Part shown: one piece after another, positions 45,043-53,081 of the stretch
Numbering within the stretch: the first letter of the stretch is position 1
Layout: each line of letters opens with the position of its first letter
NCBI GenBank assembly: GCA_045345765.1
Contig: CP148265.1
Span: 3,292,855 to 3,356,854 of the forward strand
Direction: 5' to 3'
Origin: JAOARY01 sp045345765
GTDB taxonomy: Bacteria; Bacillota; Clostridia; Peptostreptococcales; Peptostreptococcaceae
Length of the DNA: 64,000 bases
Made by a program: the position numbers and the translations under genes
The notes under the pieces: generated by a model
The model's input: the letters and a program-made list of their open reading frames with translations, nothing else
Database searches by the model: none
Told to the model about the DNA's origin: nothing

Positions 45043-45295
45043 AAAAAAAAGTTTTTCATCTCAAAATAGAGACGAAAAACTTCCGCGGTACCACTCTAAT
45101 AATAGATTAAAATAAATTAATTATCAATCTATCACTTTATTATAATTAACGCTTATAAAACGTAAATACCTACTATATTCAGCATCTAAACTCCAGAGTG
45201 AATATAATCTTTATTAAAATGCTTTCAGCCATGACATTTTTCTCTTTTTTTTTAAAGATTTTTATGCTCTTTCACAGTTTATTATTATTTAATTG
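45043..45295 (-). promoter_or_regulatory. T-box riboswitch of pheST, specifier TTC (Phe)
   Basis: On the minus strand the T-box sequence AGTGGTACCGCGG (around 45081-45095) is followed by a terminator hairpin (45043-45082, arms AAGTTTTTCGTCTC and GATGAAAAACTT, then T-run). Upstream, stem I contains TTC at 45200-45202 in ATATTCACTCT, the position expected for the specifier, matching phenylalanine. Uncharged tRNA-Phe should stabilise the antiterminator and allow pheST transcription. Confidence 0.93.
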
Positions 45296-45301
45296 CAGCT
45301 A

Positions 45302-45330
45302 ATTATAGCATATTTAAATTAAAAGTACAA
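45302..45330 (-). promoter_or_regulatory. Promoter of the pheST T-box transcript
   Basis: TTGTAC (45325-45330), 17-base spacer, TATAAT (45302-45307) on the minus strand. Confidence 0.7.
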
Positions 45331-45332
45331 GT

Positions 45333-46106
45333 TTATTTAACTTCTTTTATCTTATACATCATAATCGCACTTGCTATAGAAGCATTTAAAGATTCAACTT
45401 CTCCAAAAATAGGTATTTTAACCAATATATCTGATTTTGTAATAAGATTATCACTTATACCATTAGCTTCATTTCCTATTACAAGAGCCACTTTATTGGG
45501 ATAATTAACCTCATTATAATAGTTATTTGTTTTTAAAAAAGTACTGACAATACTATAATCATTCTCCTTTAACAAATTTAAAGACTCTTCTTCTTCAAAA
45601 TTAAATAATTTGATATTACAAATAGAACCCATACTAGACCTCAATGCCTTTTCGTTAAATGGATCAACACAACCTTTTAATAAGATTATTGTTTTTATGC
45701 CAACAGCATCAGCTGTTCTTATAATAGTTCCCATATTTCCAGGATCTTGGACTCTATCTAATATCAAAATAAATTCTTCATCAAAATTCATCTTCAAATC
45801 CAAATTCATTTTACAAATTCCCATAATACCCTGAGAATTTTTAGTATCACTTATTTGAGAAAATAATTTTTTATCCAAAAATATTTTATCAATTTCAGAA
45901 AAATTATCTTTAATCTCATCTATTTTTTCTTGTTCTAAAGAAGCATCTATAATTATCGTTTGAAGTAAATTTTTTTCAAAAATTTGTTTTATAATCCTAT
46001 AGCCTTCTACTAAAAATTGTTCTTCTTTTAATCTATATTTTTTCTTAGTTAAGTTTTTTATAAATTTAAACTTAGAATTAGAAGGACTCTCTATAAAAAT
46101 ACTCAT
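45333..46106 (-). CDS. SpoU/TrmH-family RNA methyltransferase
   Basis: A 257-residue SPOUT methyltransferase that uses S-adenosylmethionine to 2'-O-methylate ribose in rRNA or tRNA. An N-terminal L30e-like substrate domain (1-95) precedes the knotted domain. The three signature motifs are DRVQDPGNMGTIIRTADA, LVIGNEANGIS and FGEVESLNASIASAI. It is adjacent to pheST, like ysgA in Bacillus. Its ATG overlaps the ktrA stop by one base. The exact target nucleotide is unknown. Confidence 0.92.
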   Translation of the reverse strand: MSIFIESPSNSKFKFIKNLTKKKYRLKEEQFLVEGYRIIKQIFEKNLLQTIIIDASLEQEKIDEIKDNFSEIDKIFLDKKLFSQISDTKNSQGIMGICKMNLDLKMNFDEEFILILDRVQDPGNMGTIIRTADAVGIKTIILLKGCVDPFNEKALRSSMGSICNIKLFNFEEEESLNLLKENDYSIVSTFLKTNNYYNEVNYPNKVALVIGNEANGISDNLITKSDILVKIPIFGEVESLNASIASAIMMYKIKEVK

Positions 46107-46765
46107 TATTTTTTATCCTCTTCTTCAATCTTCTTTATAACATCATTTTTACCTATTACAACTAAATTTTCACCTTCTTGTAATACAACATTTGCAGAAG
46201 GAGAAATATTAATTCCCTGAAGACTTTTTACAGCCATTACATTTATTCCATACTTGGCTCTTAAATCTAAATCTTTAATACTTTGATTTGACCATTTTTT
46301 AGGGACTATTATTTCAACTATAGAATAGTTTGGATCTAATTCTATATATTCAAGTACATTTTTAGAAACTAAGTTATGAGCAACTCTAACCCCCATATCC
46401 CTTTCTGGGAATACTACTTTATCCGCACCAATTTTATACAAAACTTTTGCTTGTAATTCTGTTTGCGCCTTACAAACAACATTAGAAATTCCAAGCTCTT
46501 TTGCTATTAATGTTGCCATTATAGATGATTGTATATCTGAACCAATACTTATAACTGCTGTATCGAAATTCCTAATACCTAAAGCTCTTAATGCTTTTTC
46601 ATCAGTAGCATCAACTTGTGCACTATGTGTAACAAAATCTGCTATTTCCAATATTCTTTCTTCATTTCTATCTAAAATCATAACATCATGATCCATGCTA
46701 TAAAGTGTTTTTGCTATTGAAGATCCAAAACGACCACATCCAATTATAACAAACTGTCTTTTCAT
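46106..46765 (-). CDS. ktrA: Potassium uptake regulatory subunit KtrA/TrkA
   Basis: A 219-residue RCK-type ring-forming subunit that gates the KtrB channel in response to ATP/ADP and possibly c-di-AMP. The RCK_N domain carries the nucleotide motif IGCGRFGSSIAKTL at the N-terminus. The RCK_C domain occupies about 135-215. It follows ktrB by 36 bases and forms an operon with it and the SpoU methyltransferase. Confidence 0.94.
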   Translation of the reverse strand: MKRQFVIIGCGRFGSSIAKTLYSMDHDVMILDRNEERILEIADFVTHSAQVDATDEKALRALGIRNFDTAVISIGSDIQSSIMATLIAKELGISNVVCKAQTELQAKVLYKIGADKVVFPERDMGVRVAHNLVSKNVLEYIELDPNYSIVEIIVPKKWSNQSIKDLDLRAKYGINVMAVKSLQGINISPSANVVLQEGENLVVIGKNDVIKKIEEEDKK

Positions 46766-46801
46766 ATTATCTTCCTTTCTGCATTCCTTATTTATTTAGA
46801 T

Positions 46802-48133
46802 TTAACCAACAACTACTTTATCTACTGGATATCTAAATAAAGCTTTCTTTTCTTTACTAGCTAAAGCCAATAATATAGTAAGCGCACCAACTCTACCAGC
46901 AAACATAGATAAAATAATAAATATCTTACCCACAATAGAAAGTGATGGTGTTATCCCAAGGCTAAGTCCAACTGTTCCAAATGCTGATACTGATTCAAAA
47001 AAGATATCTAAGAAAGTAAAACTATCACTTATCAATAAAACCATCGTTACAGTTATAACTATACTAAGACCGATACCCACAACTGCTAAAGCTTTATTTA
47101 CAACTGTATATGAAATTCTTCTTTTAAAAACACTTACATCTTCTCTTCCCTTTATAAGTGCAAATATAGTAAGAATCAAAACAGCCAAAGTTGATGTTTT
47201 AATACCACCTGCTGTAGAAGCAGGTGACCCACCTATAAACATAAGTATTATGGTCAAAAATTTTGAACCGTCCGTTAAACTTGCTAAATCCAAAGTATTA
47301 AAACCAGCAGTTCTAGGCGTAACAGCTTGAAATAGCGATGCCAATAATTTATTAAATAAAGAAAGTTCACCTATAGTTTTTGGATTATTATATTCCAATA
47401 CAAAAAACAAGAAGAAGCTACTCAATATTAAAAATAATGTCATAAGTATTACTATTTTTGAATGTAAAAATAATTTCTTAAAACTTTTTTTATTCAAAAA
47501 ATCTAATAAAACAGTAAAACCAATCCCTCCGAGTATTATAAGCGCCATTATTACAATATTAATTACAATATTATCTACATATGGTGTTAAAGATCTTCCA
47601 TTTCCAACTATATCGAATCCTGCATTACAAAATGCTGAAATAGAATGAAAAATTCCATACCACGAGCCTTTTAGGAATCCATATTCTGGAATAAAAACAA
47701 AAACAGCCATTATAAAAGCTGCTATAAATTCTATTAGTAAAGTACCAAATAATATATGTCTTGTAAGTCTTACAAGACCTGATAAATTATATTCATTTAG
47801 TGCTTCTTGTATAACTAATCTTTCTCTTAACGATATTTTTTTCCCTATCAGCATTGCAAACAAGGTTGCTATGGACATAAATCCAAGTCCGCCTATTTGG
47901 ATTAATAAAAGTATTACTACTTTTCCAAACAAAGACCAATAAGTTCCTGTATCCACAACAGATAATCCAGTTACACAAACTGCTGAAGTCGAAGTAAATA
48001 AAGCATTTAAAAACCCTACTGATTTTAAATTATCAGATGCAATTGGTAAAGATAACAAAATTGCACCTAATAAAATCACTCCTGCAAACCCTAAAACAAT
48101 GGTTTGAACAGGTGATAAAACTCTTTTGGTCAA
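46802..48133 (-). CDS. ktrB: Potassium transporter KtrB/TrkH
   Basis: A 443-residue K+ translocating subunit starting with TTG behind AAGGTG. Four pore-loop repeats are visible: SAVCVTGLSVVDT, SAFCNAGFDI, TPRTAGFNT and SAFGTVGLSLG, each followed by a membrane helix. Together with KtrA it imports potassium, probably Na+-dependent. It is located after rplT, whose tandem terminators separate the units. Confidence 0.95.
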   Translation of the reverse strand: MTKRVLSPVQTIVLGFAGVILLGAILLSLPIASDNLKSVGFLNALFTSTSAVCVTGLSVVDTGTYWSLFGKVVILLLIQIGGLGFMSIATLFAMLIGKKISLRERLVIQEALNEYNLSGLVRLTRHILFGTLLIEFIAAFIMAVFVFIPEYGFLKGSWYGIFHSISAFCNAGFDIVGNGRSLTPYVDNIVINIVIMALIILGGIGFTVLLDFLNKKSFKKLFLHSKIVILMTLFLILSSFFLFFVLEYNNPKTIGELSLFNKLLASLFQAVTPRTAGFNTLDLASLTDGSKFLTIILMFIGGSPASTAGGIKTSTLAVLILTIFALIKGREDVSVFKRRISYTVVNKALAVVGIGLSIVITVTMVLLISDSFTFLDIFFESVSAFGTVGLSLGITPSLSIVGKIFIILSMFAGRVGALTILLALASKEKKALFRYPVDKVVVG

Positions 48134-48196
48134 TTAAATCACCTTCTTTTCTTTTTATACGCCATTTTCTTAAAATAAAACTTAATTTTTATTTAT

Positions 48197-48222
48197 AAAA
48201 AAAAATCCTAAAGGATTCTTTT
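48197..48222 (-). terminator. Second terminator after rplT
   Basis: AATCCT-TT-AGGATT hairpin followed by nine T on the minus strand, just downstream of the first terminator. Confidence 0.75.
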
Positions 48223-48228
48223 ATAAAT

Positions 48229-48256
48229 AAAAAAAGATAGGCATAAGCCTATCTTT
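48229..48256 (-). terminator. First terminator after rplT
   Basis: AAAAGATAGGC-TTAT-GCCTATCTTTT, T-rich at its end on the minus strand, just after the rplT stop codon. Confidence 0.9.
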
Positions 48257-48265
48257 TAAGTATTT

Positions 48266-48625
48266 CTACGCGTTTAACTTAGACTTTGCAGTTTCTACTA
48301 ATTGCTTAAATCCTTCTGGGTCATGTATAGCCATTTCAGAAAGCATTTTTCTATTCATTTGAATACCTGCATTCTTAAGTCCGCTCATGAATTTAGAATA
48401 AGATAATCCATTTATTCTTGTAGCTGCATTTATTCTTGTTATCCAAAGTCTTCTAAAATCTCTTTTCTTAAGCTTTCTGCCTATGTAAGCATTCATAAGA
48501 GCTTTCATAACAAATTGATTTGCAGGTCTAAATAATTTACTTCTAGCGCCTCTAAATCCTTTTGCAAGTTTTAATATTTTTTTATGTCTTCTACGAGCCG
48601 TAACTCCTTTTTTTACTCTAGCCAT
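48266..48625 (-). CDS. rplT: 50S ribosomal protein L20
   Basis: A 119-residue protein that binds 23S rRNA early in assembly. The N-terminus [20 protein letters not shown] and the basic helices are typical. In Bacillus L20 also represses its own operon by binding the infC leader. It is the last gene of infC-rpmI-rplT, followed by two terminators. Confidence 0.98.
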   Translation of the reverse strand: MARVKKGVTARRRHKKILKLAKGFRGARSKLFRPANQFVMKALMNAYIGRKLKKRDFRRLWITRINAATRINGLSYSKFMSGLKNAGIQMNRKMLSEMAIHDPEGFKQLVETAKSKLNA

Positions 48626-48656
48626 CTTTAATTTCCCTCCTTACATTAATTATTTC

Positions 48657-48854
48657 TTAAAGATATGGTAGCATAGGTGATATTCTTGAGAAATCTCCAG
48701 CACTCATCATACCAGATTTTCTTAAATGTCTCTTTCTCTTAGACGATTTTTTAGTAAGTATATGTCTTTTGAAAGCTTTATTTCTTTTAAGTTTTCCACT
48801 TCCTGTTCTCTTGAATCTTTTAGCTGCACCTCTATGACTTTTCATTTTAGGCAT
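48657..48854 (-). CDS. rpmI: 50S ribosomal protein L35
   Basis: A 65-residue basic ribosomal protein ([20 protein letters not shown]), with the usual conserved length. It lies between infC and rplT in the conserved operon, with GGAGGA sites before each gene. Confidence 0.98.
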   Translation of the reverse strand: MPKMKSHRGAAKRFKRTGSGKLKRNKAFKRHILTKKSSKRKRHLRKSGMMSAGDFSRISPMLPYL

Positions 48855-48884
48855 TGTAAATTCCTCCTTCCAAACTATAAATCT

Positions 48885-49394
48885 TTAGTCTTTCTTTGGT
48901 GATAAAATAACTACTAAGCTGTTTCCTTCAAATTTAGGTCTTCTTTCCGGAACACTTATATCTTCAATTCTACCTAAGAAATTATTTATAACATCAAATC
49001 CAAGCTCTTTGTGACCAAGCTCTCTACCTCTGAATCTAACGGTAACTTTAACTTTGTCACCTTTTTCCAAGAACTTTCTCGCTTGCTTAGATTTTGTTAG
49101 CATATCATGTTCTTCTATTCTAGGTCTTAATCTGATTTCTTTTACAGTTATAACCTTTTGTTTTTTTCTTGATTCTTTTTCTATCTTGGCTTGTTCATAC
49201 TTGTATTTTCCATAATCCATTATTTTGCAAACTGGCGGTTTTCCTTTAGGAGCAATCTTTACTAAGTCAAGATTTTTTTCTCTTGCCATATTGTAAGCTT
49301 CTCTTCCACTAACAACTCCTAATTGTTCACCTGTACTAGAAATAAGTCTTACTTCTTTATCTCTTATTTGTTCATTAATTTGTAGATCTTTAAT
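48885..49394 (-). CDS. infC: Translation initiation factor IF-3, ATT start
   Basis: IF-3 binds the 30S subunit, prevents premature 50S joining and checks the start codon. The domains are the N-terminal domain (about 1-75), a linker and the C-terminal domain (RPRIEEHDMLTKSKQARKFL). The first in-frame ATG (49289) would cut off the N-terminal domain. Reading upstream, AGGAGGTG (49401-49408) is followed after six bases by ATT at 49392-49394, giving 169 residues beginning MKDLQINEQIRDKEVRLISS, an exact family match. AUU/AUC initiation is known for infC in other bacteria, where IF-3 represses itself by rejecting the odd start codon. Confidence 0.96.
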   Translation of the reverse strand: MKDLQINEQIRDKEVRLISSTGEQLGVVSGREAYNMAREKNLDLVKIAPKGKPPVCKIMDYGKYKYEQAKIEKESRKKQKVITVKEIRLRPRIEEHDMLTKSKQARKFLEKGDKVKVTVRFRGRELGHKELGFDVINNFLGRIEDISVPERRPKFEGNSLVVILSPKKD

Positions 49395-49399
49395 ACCCT

Positions 49400-49592
49400 A
49401 CACCTCCTAAATTTTCATACCAGCCGTTAAGCTTAATATATAAAAAATGCGAATAGCCTAAGCTACTCGCATCGATACTCAAAAATAAAAAGATAATTCA
49501 AATACCAAAATTCTGGTACTGACTTTTCTTATTATTAACCCCTTTACACATGTTTGGGGTGAGAAACGCGAAAGCTTCTGCTTTGTTTTACT
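49400..49592 (-). promoter_or_regulatory. L20-type leader of infC-rpmI-rplT with attenuator
   Basis: A leader of about 190 bases precedes infC. Near its 3' end, GCGAGTAGC / GGCTATTCGC with a TTA loop and six T (about 49447-49475) is a terminator. Its position and the operon match the L20-dependent transcription attenuator described upstream of Bacillus infC. The upstream part contains further paired segments and an A/G-rich loop expected to mimic the 23S rRNA site. The exact L20 site was not mapped. Confidence 0.75.
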
Positions 49593-49598
49593 CTATTA

Positions 49599-49626
49599 AT
49601 TATAACAGCTTTAATTATATTGTCAA
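49599..49626 (-). promoter_or_regulatory. Promoter of the infC operon
   Basis: TTGACA (49621-49626), 16-base spacer, TATAAT (49599-49604) on the minus strand: a consensus sigma-A promoter. Confidence 0.85.
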
Positions 49627-49632
49627 GTATTT

Positions 49633-51552
49633 TTATAAAGAATTTATTTTATTTTGTACTTCTTCTTCTATATTCGAAACAAATTCTTTGATATCTATAT
49701 TCCCAAGTTCACCTTTATCTCTTGATCTTACAGATATAGTTTTTTCATTTGCTTCTTTTTCTCCAACTATAAGCATGTATGGTATCTTCTCTAATTGAGC
49801 TTCTCTTATTTTATATCCTATTTTTTCAGCTCTATCATCGATTTCTACTCTTATATCATTATCAAATAATTCTTTTTTAACTTCATTTGCATATTCCATA
49901 TATTTATCAGATATAGGTAAAATCTTTACTTGTGTTGGTGCTATCCAAGTTGGGAATTTTCCTGCATAATGCTCTATTAGTATCCCAATAAATCTTTCAA
50001 TACTTCCAAATGCGACTCTATGAATCATTATAGGTCTATGCTTTTCTCCATCCTTACCTATATACTCAAGTTCAAATCTTTGAGGTAATTGCATATCTAA
50101 TTGGATAGTTCCACATTGCCAAGTTCTTCCTAAACAATCTTGTAAGTGGAAATCTATTTTAGGACCATAAAATGCTCCATCGCCTGCATTTAATTTATAA
50201 TCTAATTCAAGTTCTTCTAACGCTTCTCTAAGACCAGTTTCTGCCACTTCCCATTCTTCATCACTACCCATAGAATCTTCTGGTCTAGTAGATAATTCTA
50301 AATGATATTTGAAACCAAAAGTACTATAAACTTCATCTATAAGTTTTATAACACCTTTAATTTCATCTTTTATTTGTTCTGGTAACATAAATATATGTGC
50401 ATCATCTTGTGTAAACGCTCTAACTCTCATAAGTCCATGTAACGCACCAGAAAGTTCATGTCTATGAACTCTACCAATTTCTCCAACTCTCATTGGGAAT
50501 TCTTTATATGAATGCATATTTGATTTGTAGTATAACATTCCACCAGGACAATTCATAGGTTTTATTGCAAAATCTTGTTCATCAATTTTTAAACTGTACA
50601 TATTTTCTTTGTAATGATACCAGTGACCTGAAGTCTCCCATAATTCTCTATTTAATATAATAGGTGTTTCTATTTCAACATAACCAGCTTTTTTGTGTAT
50701 TTCTCTCCAATAATTTAATAATTCATTTTTAAGTTGCATACCTTTTGGCATAAAAAATGGGAATCCTGGTCCAAACTCAGAAATAGTGAATAGACCTAAC
50801 TCTTTACCTAATTTTCTATGATCTCTTTTTTTAGCTTCTTCTAGCATTTCTAAATGCTCATCTAATGCTTTTTTCTTTTCAAAAGAAGTTCCATATATTC
50901 TTTGAAGCATTTTATTCTTTTCGTCACCTCTCCAGTATGCACCTGCCACACTCATAAGTTTAAACGCCTTAATCTTCTTAGTAGTAGGAACATGTGGTCC
51001 CGCACATAAATCAACAAATTCACCTTGCTTATAAAAAGAAATTACAGCTTCTTTATCTAAATCATTTATAAGTTCTATTTTATAATCTTCATTTTTTTCT
51101 TTCATTAATTCTAGTGCTTCATCTCTGTTTAGAACAAATTTTTCAATCTTTAAATCTTCTTTTACAATTTTTTTCATTTCTTTTTCTATTTTTTCTAAAT
51201 CTTCATTATTTAATTTTTCATCTAAATCTATATCATAATAAAAACCATTTTCTATAGCTGGTCCAATTGCTAATTTTGCAGCTGGATATAATCTTTTTAT
51301 AGCTTGTGCTAATATATGCGAACTTGTATGTCTAAAAGCATCTTTTCCTTCTTCATCTTCAAATTTTAATAATTCTAAAGAAGAATCTTCATTTACTTGA
51401 TGATATAAATCAACAACTTCATCATTTACCTTTGCAGCAAGTATAACTCTTGCTAAACCTTCACTTATTGATTTTGCTATATCCATTACAGATATTCCTT
51501 TTTCATACTCTTTTACACTTCCATCTTTAAGAGTTATTTTTATATTCTTCAT
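49633..51552 (-). CDS. thrS: Threonine--tRNA ligase
   Basis: A 639-residue class II synthetase. It has an N-terminal TGS domain (1-62), an editing/SAD domain with HTSSHILAQA (about 75) and the zinc-binding KPMNCPGGML (about 335). The catalytic core and a C-terminal anticodon-binding domain (about 540-635) follow. It sits upstream of the infC operon, as in many Firmicutes, and downstream of a T-box leader with a threonine specifier. A GGAGGAT site precedes the ATG. Confidence 0.97.
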   Translation of the reverse strand: MKNIKITLKDGSVKEYEKGISVMDIAKSISEGLARVILAAKVNDEVVDLYHQVNEDSSLELLKFEDEEGKDAFRHTSSHILAQAIKRLYPAAKLAIGPAIENGFYYDIDLDEKLNNEDLEKIEKEMKKIVKEDLKIEKFVLNRDEALELMKEKNEDYKIELINDLDKEAVISFYKQGEFVDLCAGPHVPTTKKIKAFKLMSVAGAYWRGDEKNKMLQRIYGTSFEKKKALDEHLEMLEEAKKRDHRKLGKELGLFTISEFGPGFPFFMPKGMQLKNELLNYWREIHKKAGYVEIETPIILNRELWETSGHWYHYKENMYSLKIDEQDFAIKPMNCPGGMLYYKSNMHSYKEFPMRVGEIGRVHRHELSGALHGLMRVRAFTQDDAHIFMLPEQIKDEIKGVIKLIDEVYSTFGFKYHLELSTRPEDSMGSDEEWEVAETGLREALEELELDYKLNAGDGAFYGPKIDFHLQDCLGRTWQCGTIQLDMQLPQRFELEYIGKDGEKHRPIMIHRVAFGSIERFIGILIEHYAGKFPTWIAPTQVKILPISDKYMEYANEVKKELFDNDIRVEIDDRAEKIGYKIREAQLEKIPYMLIVGEKEANEKTISVRSRDKGELGNIDIKEFVSNIEEEVQNKINSL

Positions 51553-51589
51553 CTTTTATCCTCCTTAAGTATTCATACTTTTTTATAAA

Positions 51590-51846
51590 ATAAAAAAACT
51601 CCTCCTATCTAATGATAGGACGAGTTATCGCGGTTCCACCTAAATTAAATCAACTTAAGTAAGCTAATTTCAACTTTCAAAGGTCTTTAACGCAACCCAT
51701 ACGTGATTATTTCAATATATATCTACTAAAATCATGCTTTAGAGTAGTTTTTCATTTAGTCATAATAAGTCTACTTACAGCCGGTGATAGACTTTCTCTT
51801 TAATCTGTTTCTAAATTACTTTTCTCTAATAAACGCTTTTTTCATT
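51590..51846 (-). promoter_or_regulatory. T-box riboswitch of thrS, specifier ACT (Thr)
   Basis: The T-box sequence AGGTGGAACCGCG (51629-51641 region) is followed by a terminator hairpin (AACTCGTCCTATC / GATAGGAGGAGTT, then T-run, about 51592-51626). In stem I, ACT at 51746-51748 occupies the same place, before ACTCT, as the Phe specifier of the pheS T-box in this window, and it encodes threonine. Confidence 0.93.
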
Positions 51847-51853
51847 TTTTTAA

Positions 51854-51882
51854 ATTATAATATTAATCTACTAAATTGTCAA
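51854..51882 (-). promoter_or_regulatory. Promoter of the thrS T-box transcript
   Basis: TTGACA (51877-51882), 17-base spacer, TATAAT (51854-51859) on the minus strand. Confidence 0.85.
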
Positions 51883-51928
51883 TATATTATAAACTATATT
51901 TATAAAAAAATCTTTATATCAATTAATT

Positions 51929-53080
51929 TTAATAATATCTAATTTCTACAATTTTACCAAGACTTTTCAATTTTGAACTTATATTTTCTATAATATTTTC
52001 TCTTAATTTAATATTTTTAATTATATTTTCATGCGCTTTATTTGTTTTTCTTCCTAAAAATATATTTATTTTAGACGATTTTTCTATCATATATTCTAAA
52101 ATCTTATAATCAACTTCGTCTTTTGACTTTCCCATGTATAAATCTTGTAAATCATAAATACCATTTATATATTTATCTAAAAAATCATCCACTTTTTGTA
52201 ATGTTATAGCACCTTCAGTAACAAGGTCAATTCCCTTTAATTCATATGTTGGCGGTAAATTTGAATTTAAATTTAATATTTTTATATCTTCATTTAATAT
52301 TCTTGCAACTATTTTGCTACTTGTTCCTCCGCAAATTATTTTATACCCACTCTTATTTAAAAATTCATTAACAAATTCATCATCCTTAGTTTTTTCTAAA
52401 GGTGGACCTGTTAAAATATTTAACACCCTCATTTTTTTCTTCTTTAACATTATAAAACTCGCATCATCAAAAGGTTTTGATTGATATATATGATTCGAAG
52501 TTGATATTACCTTTTTACAAACACTATTACACGAAAGTTTTATATGTTTTTCTATAAAACTATGTATTTTTTCTAATGACCATGAAAAATTCATCAAATT
52601 TTTGGCACCAGCATGAACAACACCATCTGAAAATGCACATATATAATCTTCTTCTTCTAAAAACCCTTTATAATAAACAATTTTATAATCCTCAATATTA
52701 ATTTCTTCTTTTTTATAATCAAATTTAGTTTTTATAATTATATTAGGATTATCAAAATTTATTATTTCAAAATAATAATCGTCCGTTATTTTTATAAATG
52801 TAAATGTAGAATAAGATATTCCCCTTATTTTACAACTTGGCAATGAGTTTATTATTGTTTTTACAATTTCTTCTACACTTTGCTCATATAAAAACATTTT
52901 TGATCCTATTTTAGATGTTAAAGTCGAGGCTATAAAACCTTTAACACCAGAACCTAATCCGTCACATAAAGATATCACCTTTTTATTATTTATTTCTAAA
53001 AAATCTATAGAATCCCCACACAATTCTTCTCCATACTTTATAATCTGACATTTCCCGTAATCAATATAATTTTTATTCAT
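51929..53080 (-). CDS. SpoIIE/PP2C-type protein phosphatase
   Basis: A 383-residue protein from ATG 53080 (MNKNYIDYGKCQ). The first 230 residues are a PP2C/SpoIIE domain with metal-binding acidic residues in ELCGDS, SLCDGLGSG and CAFSDGVVHAG. The C-terminal 150 residues (from about MRVLNILTGPP) are a separate domain without a motif I recognise. The gene begins one base after the stop of the ferredoxin/hydrogenase-like/PAS gene, so the two form an operon. In clostridia such phosphatases often partner hydrogenase-like sensors. It probably dephosphorylates Ser/Thr on an unknown regulator in response to that sensor. Pairing is seen, signal and target are inferred. Confidence 0.8.
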   Translation of the reverse strand: MNKNYIDYGKCQIIKYGEELCGDSIDFLEINNKKVISLCDGLGSGVKGFIASTLTSKIGSKMFLYEQSVEEIVKTIINSLPSCKIRGISYSTFTFIKITDDYYFEIINFDNPNIIIKTKFDYKKEEINIEDYKIVYYKGFLEEEDYICAFSDGVVHAGAKNLMNFSWSLEKIHSFIEKHIKLSCNSVCKKVISTSNHIYQSKPFDDASFIMLKKKKMRVLNILTGPPLEKTKDDEFVNEFLNKSGYKIICGGTSSKIVARILNEDIKILNLNSNLPPTYELKGIDLVTEGAITLQKVDDFLDKYINGIYDLQDLYMGKSKDEVDYKILEYMIEKSSKINIFLGRKTNKAHENIIKNIKLRENIIENISSKLKSLGKIVEIRYY

Positions 53081-53081
53081 A

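Noticed and set aside
48885..49289. IF-3 truncated at its N-terminus
   Set aside because: The missing 35 residues are present upstream in frame and begin at an ATT with a perfect ribosome binding site.
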